23,920 bases of DNA, taken from NCBI GenBank assembly GCA_900551965.1, contig URYF01000019.1, positions 1 to 23,920 of the forward strand, given 5' to 3'. The stretch is from an uncultured bacterium. GTDB lineage: Bacteria > Cyanobacteriota > Vampirovibrionia > Gastranaerophilales > Gastranaerophilaceae. The notes beneath the pieces are model-generated. The model saw only the letters and a program-made list of their open reading frames with translations, was not told the DNA's origin and did no database searches. The stretch's first letter is position 1. Each line of letters starts with the position of its first letter. Position numbers and translations under genes: made by a program. Of the stretch, positions 7,148-14,270 are shown in pieces.

Positions 7148-8479
7148 ATGGATATTCAAACAGTTATCAACAAGTATAATTTGAATCCGCTTTACCTCGA
7201 AAATCCTAATAAGGAGTATGCTTTCACGACAGTTTTAGATAATGCATTAAAACTTAAAAAAGATTTTATATTTATACCTTTTGCAACAAATACAGACTCT
7301 GTTTATGATTTAATTTTACAAGCCTTCGCAACCCCTTACTGCAAAGGATTTATCTTAAATTCTTCTGCTCTTGAAAATGCAAATTTCAAGCCCAGGTTTC
7401 ATTCACTGATGAAAAACTGCTCATATAAATCCGAAGTTATACTATTAGCTCAGAATATATATAATTTTGCAAATTCAATGGCCCTAGAAAACTCTCAAAG
7501 GTATGATTTTGAAACAATATCTATCGTCGGAACTCAAGAAACTTCAACTATTGTACAGATGCTTGTACATAACTTGAAAGAAAAAAAGATTTCTTATTCA
7601 AATGATAACTGGAATTGTTGGCAAAAAATTTTTGAACCGCTATTATTTTGCGATGAGGAAACCGAATTTGCAATACTTGAAGCGGTACCCGAAAAACTCA
7701 ACTTAACCGGCTTTGTATCAAATTTTAAAAATAATAACATAATTTTTTCAAAATCATCATTGTATAATATGCGTTTATATACAGACCTGGAACAGCTGTC
7801 AGATGAATTAATAAAAAGTTTGAAAATTTCAGACAATATATTATCAATTACAACTCTTGAAGATAACGAATTAGTCAATCCAAAAATATCTTATAAATAC
7901 CAAACCCGCTTAAATATTGTTACAGAAAGCAGCAATAGAGAATTTTCACAGGATATTTATTACCTGAACAGATGCAGCGAACTTGTTGAATCCTTTTTAA
8001 ATAAAAAAGGGTTAACAGTTCAACCTTGGAATGATTTTATTGAAACCTTTCCGCTCTACCAGACCAAAAACAATAAAGGTGTTGATTATTTAATATTGAA
8101 TAAATACAAACTTTCAGTAGATACTATTACTAAAAGTTTGAAAACGTTTTTTAAATTGTATGAAAACAAAAGAAAAGTAGTGATCCTGGAGCATATATTA
8201 AACCTTGGTAATTATAAAGAAACAGTATATGCAAATTTAATGCGTGATATTGCTCTGCATAATCCGGATATTTTAATTCTGTTAAACTCTTCAGCTTATA
8301 CTCATTTGTTTAAAAGATTCAATAAAAAAACGTATGTACAATCAATACAATATACATCAGATAATCAAAAATCAATATCTGATTTCAATAGATTTGTAAA
8401 AAGTACATTACCGGGAAATTGTGCAGTATATATCGTCTCTGCGCAGGATTTGTCAGAATTATATGCGGAGGATAAATAA
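7148..8479 (+). CDS. Degenerate MurF-like Mur ligase paralog, probable pseudoenzyme
   Basis: No family is obvious at first sight, but the 443-residue sequence runs collinear with the Mur-ligase-like protein encoded next and with MurF at the other end of the window. The N-terminal L-K-K-D-F-I-F-I-P-F matches the MurF substrate domain opening. I-V-G-T-Q-E-T-S-T (residues 126-134) sits where the P-loop G-S-x-G-K-T-T-T should be, and the catalytic Lys and second Gly are gone. The C-terminal K-V-V-I-L-E-H-I-L-N-L-G-N-Y-K-E matches the V-V-V-L-G-D-M-G-E-L-G-E block of MurF. No frameshift or stop is present, so it is maintained as a gene. It may be a structural or regulatory partner of the next protein. 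A GGAG site (TAGGAG) precedes the ATG, which abuts the CapA stop; its own stop overlaps the next ATG by one base (TAATG). Function is inferred only by alignment by eye. Confidence 0.68.
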   Translation: MDIQTVINKYNLNPLYLENPNKEYAFTTVLDNALKLKKDFIFIPFATNTDSVYDLILQAFATPYCKGFILNSSALENANFKPRFHSLMKNCSYKSEVILLAQNIYNFANSMALENSQRYDFETISIVGTQETSTIVQMLVHNLKEKKISYSNDNWNCWQKIFEPLLFCDEETEFAILEAVPEKLNLTGFVSNFKNNNIIFSKSSLYNMRLYTDLEQLSDELIKSLKISDNILSITTLEDNELVNPKISYKYQTRLNIVTESSNREFSQDIYYLNRCSELVESFLNKKGLTVQPWNDFIETFPLYQTKNNKGVDYLILNKYKLSVDTITKSLKTFFKLYENKRKVVILEHILNLGNYKETVYANLMRDIALHNPDILILLNSSAYTHLFKRFNKKTYVQSIQYTSDNQKSISDFNRFVKSTLPGNCAVYIVSAQDLSELYAEDK

Positions 8480-9936
8480 TGAAATACTCTGTTACTGAAA
8501 TATTAACTCATACTAATGGTTATTTATTTTATAAAAGCCCAAGATTTGACAAAAACGAACAATATACTCCGTGTGCAGTTACAAGCCTTGTTTTTCAATC
8601 AGATAACGTAATTTTCGTTCCTATAAAAATTTCAATAAATAATGCCCTTGTAGATTCTTTCCAAAACATTGAAGCGGTTATCAAATCCGGCATTCGTGCA
8701 TTTATGTTTGATGAAAAACATTTTAATGATAAATCTTCTTATGAAAAATTAATTGAAATTATAAATAAATACAGAAATAATATAGACTTTATCATAATGG
8801 TTGAAGATACAGTTCAAGCAATTTTTGCACTGGCTTCATATACAAGAACATACAAAATGTCAGATAAAACCAAATATTTAACAGTTACCGGCTCAATCGG
8901 CAAAACTACAACAACAGAAATGCTTTATGGTATTTTGAATAAAAAATTTAAAATATATAGAGGAGAACCCGGAGCAAATATAAAATTACGGGTAGCTCAT
9001 AAATTTTTGGAAGTTGAACCCGATATTGATTATTTCTTATTTGAATGCAGCGGACAAGGCAGTGGATATTTAAAATATTTTTCAGAACTTATAATGCCGG
9101 ATGGAGCCATAATAACTAAAATTGCAAATGAAAACCTCGGAGAATATCTTACACTAAAAAATATTGCAAAAGAAAAAAGCACCATGCTTTCTGCAATGAG
9201 TGAAAATTCCATAGCAGTGATAAATGGAGACCCTTTATTAAGAAAAGCCACAGAAGATTACATTTGTGACAAGATATACATAAATGACGGAAGCTATAAA
9301 CTTATTAACTCTGATAAAAATGGTTCTGAATTTGTTTATAAAGATGAAACATATTTTATTCCTGTTGTAGGGATACACCATATAGACAATGCCGTAAAAG
9401 TTATAGAATTAGCATTAAAACTTGGTATAGAAACCAAATTAATAAAAGACGGCTTGTCTGAATATAAAGCCGTAGGTAATCGGTGGGTTGTTGACAAGTT
9501 TAAAGATAATGTTGAATTTATTACAGATTGTCCAAACAACCCAAGTTATGATACATTAATCACGAACATACATACATTTCTGGATTTATATAAAGACAAT
9601 CCTTATAAACGCATTATAATAACCAGAATCAAAGCTCTTGGAGATTTTGAGGAACAGACTTATCTAAAACTTGCACAAGAACTCTCTTCCCTGCCAATTC
9701 AAGAATTAATCTGTGTAGGGTCTGAAATTATTTCAATTAAAGAATATGTAGAAAAACACTCTTCAATAAAAACAGTCTACTTTGATAAACCGATGGAAAT
9801 AAATGAACACGACTCATTTGTAAAATATTTATTGAATACTTTAAATTTTGAGCAGGCTGTATTATTAAAAGGACAGCGAAAAGATGGTTTAATCGGTTAT
9901 GGAAAAGTAAAAGATGTCTTGCGAAAATATTTATAA
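8479..9936 (+). CDS. MurF-like Mur ligase family protein, unknown substrate
   Basis: This 485-residue protein has an intact Mur-ligase P-loop T-G-S-I-G-K-T-T-T (residues 137-145, Lys142), so ATP binding is expected. Further collinear blocks are F-E-C-S-G-Q-G (MurF: V-E-S-G-M-R-G), A-I-I-T-K-I-A, G-I-H-H-I-D-N-A (MurF: G-E-Y-N-I-E-N-S), N-R-W-V-V-D and a C-terminal K-G-Q-R-K-D-G-L. Key differences from true MurF: Asn219 replaces the conserved His after I-T-N-x-x-x-A, and D-C-P-N-N-P-S-Y-D (350-358) replaces D-S-Y-N-A-N-P. The real murF is on the minus strand at 21715-23058, so this is a paralog with another substrate, not the peptidoglycan enzyme. Candidate reactions are amide-bond formation as in CapB/PgsB or MurT relatives. 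GGAGG lies upstream within the preceding gene, and the two genes overlap by one base. Confidence 0.78.
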   Translation: MKYSVTEILTHTNGYLFYKSPRFDKNEQYTPCAVTSLVFQSDNVIFVPIKISINNALVDSFQNIEAVIKSGIRAFMFDEKHFNDKSSYEKLIEIINKYRNNIDFIIMVEDTVQAIFALASYTRTYKMSDKTKYLTVTGSIGKTTTTEMLYGILNKKFKIYRGEPGANIKLRVAHKFLEVEPDIDYFLFECSGQGSGYLKYFSELIMPDGAIITKIANENLGEYLTLKNIAKEKSTMLSAMSENSIAVINGDPLLRKATEDYICDKIYINDGSYKLINSDKNGSEFVYKDETYFIPVVGIHHIDNAVKVIELALKLGIETKLIKDGLSEYKAVGNRWVVDKFKDNVEFITDCPNNPSYDTLITNIHTFLDLYKDNPYKRIIITRIKALGDFEEQTYLKLAQELSSLPIQELICVGSEIISIKEYVEKHSSIKTVYFDKPMEINEHDSFVKYLLNTLNFEQAVLLKGQRKDGLIGYGKVKDVLRKYL

Positions 9937-9943
9937 TCACATA

Positions 9944-9973
9944 TTGGCAAAATTTACAAATTTGTAGTATAAT
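9944..9973 (+). promoter_or_regulatory. Sigma70-type promoter for the NfnA-like/ETF operon, with internal palindrome
   Basis: TTGGCA (-35, 9944-9949) and TATAAT (-10, 9968-9973) are separated by 18 bases, placing the start near 9980 and giving a leader of about 23 bases with AAGGAGAG as ribosome site. The spacer contains a perfect 12-base palindrome TACAAATTTGTA (9955-9966), ideally placed to be an operator. Confidence 0.68.
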
Positions 9974-10002
9974 TCATTTAGAGTTAGTATAAGGAGAGAA
10001 TA

Positions 10003-10845
10003 ATGGGATATAAAATTTTATCAAAAAAAGAAATTTGTCCAAACCAATATGAAATAACTATTGATGCACCTTATGTTGTAAGAAACGCACAAGCAGGACA
10101 ATTTATAATATTCAGAGTTGAAGAAGAAGGCGAAAGAGTACCTTTAACTATCGCTGATGTCGATAAAGAAAAAGGCGAATTAACATTGGTATTTATGGCT
10201 GTTGGATATTCAACAAAAAAACTTGCGCAGCTTGAAGTTGGCGATGAACTTGTAGACCTTGTAGGCCCGTTAGGGAAACCTACCCATATTAAAAATTACG
10301 GAACAGCAGTCTGCGTTGCAGGCGGATATGGAGCTGCTCCTTGCTACTTAATTTCAAAAGCTTTAAAAGACGCGGGCAACAAGGTTTACATGATTGCAGG
10401 TGCAAGAACTAAAGATTTATTGTTCTGGGAAGATAAAATGAAAGAAGCTTGTACTGAACTTTATCTAACCACTGATGACGGATCTTACGGTATAAAAGGT
10501 TTTGGTACAGCTGTACTGCAAGATATCATAGACAGAGAAAAAGTTGATTACGTAATCGCGGTAGGTCCTATGCCTATGATGAGAGCAGTTGCGGAATTAA
10601 CAAGAGATAAAGGCATCTACACAGAAGCAAGTATGAACCCGATTATGGTTGACGGTACCGGAATGTGTGGAGCCTGCAGAGTTACTGTTGGCGGAGAAAC
10701 CAAGTTTGCGTGTGTTGACGGTCCGGATTTTGATGCACACAAAATTGACTTTGATGAAGTTATCAACAGAACAAGAATTTATAAAGACCAAGAGCGCAAA
10801 CGCAGCGAAAACTGCAATTTATTAAAACAAGCGCAAAAAGTATAA
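10003..10845 (+). CDS. NfnA-like ferredoxin-NADP reductase subunit alpha (FAD/[2Fe-2S] PyrK-like flavoprotein)
   Basis: The protein is a 280-residue ferredoxin reductase-type flavoprotein. The N-terminal FAD domain contains R-V-P-L-T-I-A-D (FAD loop), and the NAD domain has A-G-G-Y-G-A-A-P and V-G-P-M-P-M-M. The C-terminal iron-sulfur segment is M-V-D-G-T-G-M-C-G-A-C with a later C, so D217, C222, C225 and C237 would hold a [2Fe-2S] cluster. An Asp in place of the first Cys distinguishes NfnA/SudB from PyrK, which has four Cys. NfnA carries the NADH site in the electron-bifurcating transhydrogenase NfnAB. No NfnB (glutamate synthase small-subunit-like) gene follows; instead there is a small Cys-rich protein and etfBA. 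The name pyrK is the main alternative, but no pyrD is nearby. Confidence 0.85.
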   Translation: MGYKILSKKEICPNQYEITIDAPYVVRNAQAGQFIIFRVEEEGERVPLTIADVDKEKGELTLVFMAVGYSTKKLAQLEVGDELVDLVGPLGKPTHIKNYGTAVCVAGGYGAAPCYLISKALKDAGNKVYMIAGARTKDLLFWEDKMKEACTELYLTTDDGSYGIKGFGTAVLQDIIDREKVDYVIAVGPMPMMRAVAELTRDKGIYTEASMNPIMVDGTGMCGACRVTVGGETKFACVDGPDFDAHKIDFDEVINRTRIYKDQERKRSENCNLLKQAQKV

Positions 10846-10864
10846 GCAATAGGAGAGTAAAAGT

Positions 10865-11047
10865 ATGGGTAAGAATGAGATTCCGGTTTGTCCGTTAATA
10901 AGTATTGGTTCTGGTATTGATATGGTATGCAGCCAGACTAAATGCGCATGGTATGTACCAAGTGTTCAAAAATGCTCTATGTATTTATTGGCATACAACG
11001 CATTATTAGAAGCAAACCAAAAACAAAAAGCAAAACAACAACATTAA
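10865..11047 (+). CDS. Small cysteine-rich protein of unknown function
   Basis: A 60-residue protein with a good ribosome site (TAGGAGAG) 19 bases after the NfnA-like gene and 13 bases before etfB. Four cysteines at positions 9, 22, 27 and 37 are arranged C-P-L-x10-C-x4-C-A-W-Y-V-x5-C, which would suit a zinc or iron-sulfur site. The tail is Lys/Gln-rich. I do not recognise an established family. The position inside a redox operon, and an even spread of conserved-looking residues (C-P-L, K-C-A-W-Y-V, K-C-S-M-Y), argue that it is a real gene and perhaps an electron carrier or a metal-binding accessory protein. Confidence 0.75.
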   Translation: MGKNEIPVCPLISIGSGIDMVCSQTKCAWYVPSVQKCSMYLLAYNALLEANQKQKAKQQH

Positions 11048-11060
11048 TAAGTTTTAAATT

Positions 11061-11858
11061 ATGAAAATCGCATTATGTATAAAGCAAGTTCCGGATACTA
11101 CAGATATCAGATGGACTGAAAACAATACTATTCAAAGAGAAGGCGTAGAAAGTATTATAAACCCGTTTGATGTATATGCCGCAGAACTTGCTCTTAAATT
11201 AAAATCTGAAACAAAAGATTCAACCATTACCGTATTCACAATGGGACCGGCTCAGGCTGAAGATATGCTGAAAAAAGTTTTAGCCATCGGCTGTGATGAT
11301 GCAGTGTTAATTTCTGATAAAAAGTTTGCAGGTGCAGATACTTACGCAACGGGACTGACAATTTCCAGAGCTATAAGAACGATGCTTCCCGATTTTGATT
11401 TAATTATATGCGGACAATTCGCTGTTGATGGAGATACAGCACAAACCGGTCCTGCTGTTGCCAATTTTCTTGATATCCCGCAGGTTACGTATGTGAAAGA
11501 CTTTGAAAAATTTCAAGATAAAACTCTTACGTTACTTCGCGAAATGGAAGATGGGATAGAAAAGGTTAATGTTGGACTTCCTGCTTTAATCTGCGTATTA
11601 AAACAAGATTATGAACCAAGAAGACCGCTTATTCAAGGAATTATATCCGCTTCTAAGCAACAGATTAAAATCTGCACAATGGCTGATATCGGATTAACTC
11701 CGGAAAAAGTCGGTATCAAAGGTTCTCCGACTTATGTCAGCAAAGCTTTCCGCAACATCTCAACTCATAATGCTCAAAAATTTAAAATGAATACAATTGA
11801 CAGCGTTAAACTTTTAATGGAAAAACTTACAGAACTAGAGGTTTTGAAAAATGACTGA
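11061..11858 (+). CDS. etfB: Electron transfer flavoprotein, beta subunit
   Basis: EtfB pairs with EtfA to hold FAD and shuttle electrons between dehydrogenases and carriers. The N-terminal K-I-A-L-C-I-K-Q-V-P-D-T is typical. The signature G-Q-F-A-V-D-G-D-T-A-Q-T-G-P (residues 118-131) is of the D-G-D-T-A-Q type found in bifurcating and Fix-type ETFs, which bind FAD in the beta subunit where housekeeping ETFs bind AMP; D-D-D-C-N-Q would be the ordinary type. Other matches are A-D-T-Y-A-T-G and the ending region V-L-K-Q-D-Y-E-P-R-R-P. The ATG at 11061 lacks a clear Shine-Dalgarno sequence, so translation may be coupled to the small gene just upstream. It overlaps etfA by 8 bases. No acyl-CoA dehydrogenase gene is in the window. 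Confidence 0.95.
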   Translation: MKIALCIKQVPDTTDIRWTENNTIQREGVESIINPFDVYAAELALKLKSETKDSTITVFTMGPAQAEDMLKKVLAIGCDDAVLISDKKFAGADTYATGLTISRAIRTMLPDFDLIICGQFAVDGDTAQTGPAVANFLDIPQVTYVKDFEKFQDKTLTLLREMEDGIEKVNVGLPALICVLKQDYEPRRPLIQGIISASKQQIKICTMADIGLTPEKVGIKGSPTYVSKAFRNISTHNAQKFKMNTIDSVKLLMEKLTELEVLKND

Positions 11859-12855
11859 TATTCAAAATTCAGGTATTTTAATATACGCGCAGTTAACACG
11901 TGAAAATTATATCCATACAGTATTTTTTGAACTGGTGGATAAAGCACATGAGCTTGCGGAAAAACTTGGAAACGTTGAAGTTAACGCTGTTATTTTTACA
12001 ACTCCTGGGTTGATTGATTCTTATAAAGAAGCCCTCCAAAAACGCGGAGTTAATAAAGTTTATTATTTTGAAGATGAAAAATTTAAAAACTATTCAACCG
12101 AATATTATTCAAAATCAATTGTAGATTTAGTCGGTGTGATAAAGCCTGAAATTTTGCTAATTGGAGCAACAAACCAGGGTAGAGATTTGGCACCAAGAGT
12201 GTCTGGGGCTTTAGGAACAGGATTAACCGCAGATTGTACCGGGCTTGATATCAATGAAAAAGGACAGCTTGCAGCAACCAGACCGACCTTTGGCGGGCAG
12301 CTTATGGCAACAATTTTATGTAAAAATTATCCTCAAATGGCAACAGTACGCCCGAACGTATTTAAGGTACACAGAGCTGATAACTTTGTTGAAACAGAAT
12401 TTGTATCCTGCCCTGTTAATATTTCATATTTAAACAACAGAGTTGAGCTTTTAGAATTTAAAAAGACAATTGAATCCGAGATTAACGACCTTAATAGTGC
12501 AGAAGTAATAGTTGCAGGCGGCAAAGGGTTAAAAAATGAAAAAGGATTTGAGTTATTGCAAAAGTTTGCAGATTCAATCGGAGCAACAGTAGCCGCAACA
12601 AGAGGAGCGGTTGAAATGGGATTGGCACCGCAAAGTATTCAAGTAGGGCAGACCGGTAAAACGGTGAACCCTAAAGTCTATATTGCATGCGGAATTTCAG
12701 GAGCTATCCAGCATACAGTAGGTATGACTGGAGCTGAACATATTATTGCAATAAATAACGATGAGGCAGCACCTATTTTTGAAATTGCAGACACAGGTAT
12801 CGTCGGAGACGTTTTTGAAATCCTTCCTGAATTTATAAAAGAACAAACAAAATAA
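11851..12855 (+). CDS. etfA: Electron transfer flavoprotein, alpha subunit
   Basis: EtfA carries the mobile FAD domain. The C-terminal domain shows the FAD-binding pattern A-G-G-K-G-L, A-T-R-G-A-V-E-M-G with Arg251, V-G-Q-T-G-K-T-V-N-P and G-I-S-G-A-I-Q-H, ending in A-D-x-G-I-V-G-D-V-F-E. The N-terminal part has A-T-N-Q-G-R-D-L-A-P-R and T-A-D-C-T-G. At 334 residues it is normal in length and has no N-terminal ferredoxin extension. The start lies inside the 3' end of etfB (8-base overlap), so the two subunits are translationally coupled and should be made in equal amounts. It is the last gene of the NfnA-like/ETF run; no terminator is visible before purA. Confidence 0.95.
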   Translation: MTDIQNSGILIYAQLTRENYIHTVFFELVDKAHELAEKLGNVEVNAVIFTTPGLIDSYKEALQKRGVNKVYYFEDEKFKNYSTEYYSKSIVDLVGVIKPEILLIGATNQGRDLAPRVSGALGTGLTADCTGLDINEKGQLAATRPTFGGQLMATILCKNYPQMATVRPNVFKVHRADNFVETEFVSCPVNISYLNNRVELLEFKKTIESEINDLNSAEVIVAGGKGLKNEKGFELLQKFADSIGATVAATRGAVEMGLAPQSIQVGQTGKTVNPKVYIACGISGAIQHTVGMTGAEHIIAINNDEAAPIFEIADTGIVGDVFEILPEFIKEQTK

Positions 12856-12861
12856 TTTTAA

Positions 12862-12890
12862 TTGTTACTTTTTTGTGCTAATATTATTAA
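12862..12890 (+). promoter_or_regulatory. Weak candidate promoter for purA
   Basis: TTGTTA (12862-12867) and TATTAA (12885-12890) are 17 bases apart, each matching 4 of 6 consensus positions. The start would be near 12897, just before the purA ribosome site. In such A/T-rich sequence a match of this quality is only suggestive. Confidence 0.3.
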
Positions 12891-12907
12891 GCAATAGAAG
12901 TATAAAA

Positions 12908-12914
12908 AAGGGGA
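12908..12914 (+). promoter_or_regulatory. Ribosome binding site that fixes the purA start
   Basis: AAGGGGA lies 5 bases before the ATG at 12920. The upstream in-frame ATG at 12875 lacks any such site and would add 15 residues that the PurA family does not have. Confidence 0.8.
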
Positions 12915-12919
12915 TAATT

Positions 12920-14203
12920 ATGGTAAACAGAGTTGTTGTCGGCGCCCAATGGGGTGATGAAGGTAAAGCAAAAATTACGGATATAATGGCAGGAGATGCT
13001 GATTTAATTATTCGTTATCAAGGCGGCTGTAATGCCGGACATACAGTTGTCGCTAACGGTAAAACCTTCAAATTTCACTTAATTCCATCAGGCATTTTAT
13101 ACAAAGGTAAAACCTGTTTAATCGGCAATGGCACTGTCATTTTACCTGAATATTTTCAAGAAGAAATTGACGGATTAAAGAAAGAAAACATCGATCTATC
13201 AGGGTTAAAGGTAAGCCCGCTTGCATCAATTACAATGCCTTGGCATACAGAAGTTGACGGTTACTCTGAAAACACCGCAACAAAAGGAAAAATCGGCACA
13301 ACAAAAAAAGGTATCGGACCGACTTATACAGACAAAATGCAAAGAATAGGTTTAAAAGTTGAAGATTTATATTCCCCGGAAGCCCTTAATGAAAAATTAG
13401 ATATAATTCTGCCTATCAAAAATAAACAACTTAAAGAAGTTTACGGTTTGAAAACATACACAAAAGAAGAAGTTTTGGAACTATGCAAACAATATGCCGA
13501 AATTTTCAAGCCTTTTGTGTGCTTTGAATGGCAGGAAATGCTGACAGCAGCAAAGAGTGAAGGGAAAAAGATTTTATTTGAAGGTGCACAAGGGGTAATG
13601 CTTGATGTTGATTTTGGGACATACCCGTTTGTAACAAGTTCAAACCCTGTAGGCGGCGGAGCCGGAACAGGTTCAGGCTACGGACCTACCTTGATTGATG
13701 AAGTTATCGGGGTTTCAAAAGCTTATGTAACAAGAGTGGGCGAAGGACCTTTTGTAACAGAATTAACAGATGAAACCGGGAAAAAAATCCAAGATATAGG
13801 TCACGAATTTGGAGTAACTACAGGCAGACCTCGCAGATGCGGCTGGTTTGATGCGGTTACAATGAAATATGCCTGCCTTGTCGGCGGGTTGACATCTGTT
13901 GCTCTTACCAAAATCGATGTGTTTGATACGTTTGAAGAGATTAAAGTCTGCACAGCATACAAAGATACCAGAGATGGTAAGATTTACACATCATACCCGA
14001 CAAATGTCTTTATCCATAAATACCTTGAACCTGTTTATGAAACCCATAAAGGCTGGGAGGTAAATATTTCAGACATTCGTAAATACGAAGATTTGCCTGA
14101 AAATTGTAGAAAATATCTTGAAAGGCTTGAAGAAATTCTAGAAACACCAATATCTATAGTTTCTGTCGGCCCTGATAGAGATCAAACAATTTTCCGCGAT
14201 TAA
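12920..14203 (+). CDS. purA: Adenylosuccinate synthase
   Basis: PurA makes adenylosuccinate from IMP, aspartate and GTP, the first committed step to AMP, in the cytosol. The start chosen gives 427 residues beginning M-V-N-R-V-V-V-G-A-Q-W-G-D-E-G-K, the usual N-terminus. Conserved blocks include Q-G-G-C-N-A-G-H-T-V-V, G-T-T-K-K-G-I-G-P-T-Y, F-E-G-A-Q-G-V-M-L-D-V-D-F-G-T-Y-P-F-V-T-S, T-T-G-R-P-R-R-C-G-W-F-D and the C-terminal S-V-G-P-D-R-D-Q-T-I. The glycine-rich loop reads G-D-E-G-K-A-K (12-18) instead of the usual G-D-E-G-K-G-K; all catalytic residues seem present. It follows etfA by 64 bases and precedes the protease gene by 67. Confidence 0.97.
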   Translation: MVNRVVVGAQWGDEGKAKITDIMAGDADLIIRYQGGCNAGHTVVANGKTFKFHLIPSGILYKGKTCLIGNGTVILPEYFQEEIDGLKKENIDLSGLKVSPLASITMPWHTEVDGYSENTATKGKIGTTKKGIGPTYTDKMQRIGLKVEDLYSPEALNEKLDIILPIKNKQLKEVYGLKTYTKEEVLELCKQYAEIFKPFVCFEWQEMLTAAKSEGKKILFEGAQGVMLDVDFGTYPFVTSSNPVGGGAGTGSGYGPTLIDEVIGVSKAYVTRVGEGPFVTELTDETGKKIQDIGHEFGVTTGRPRRCGWFDAVTMKYACLVGGLTSVALTKIDVFDTFEEIKVCTAYKDTRDGKIYTSYPTNVFIHKYLEPVYETHKGWEVNISDIRKYEDLPENCRKYLERLEEILETPISIVSVGPDRDQTIFRD

Positions 14204-14270
14204 TATTTCTTAAACAATTTGGCAAATTTAAAGATTCTGATGTTTTTAAAAATATACAGGTAGTATTTGC

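Noticed and set aside
7594..7878. 94-residue minus-strand open frame
   Set aside because: It is opposite the collinear Mur-like gene and has no start signal or motif.
12875..12919. 15-residue upstream extension of PurA from an earlier ATG
   Set aside because: There is no ribosome site there, the residues do not resemble PurA, and AAGGGGA precedes the ATG at 12920.
14219..14270. Promoter for the M16 gene using TTGGCA at 14219
   Set aside because: No acceptable -10 hexamer is found at 16-19 bases downstream, so read-through from purA is as likely.
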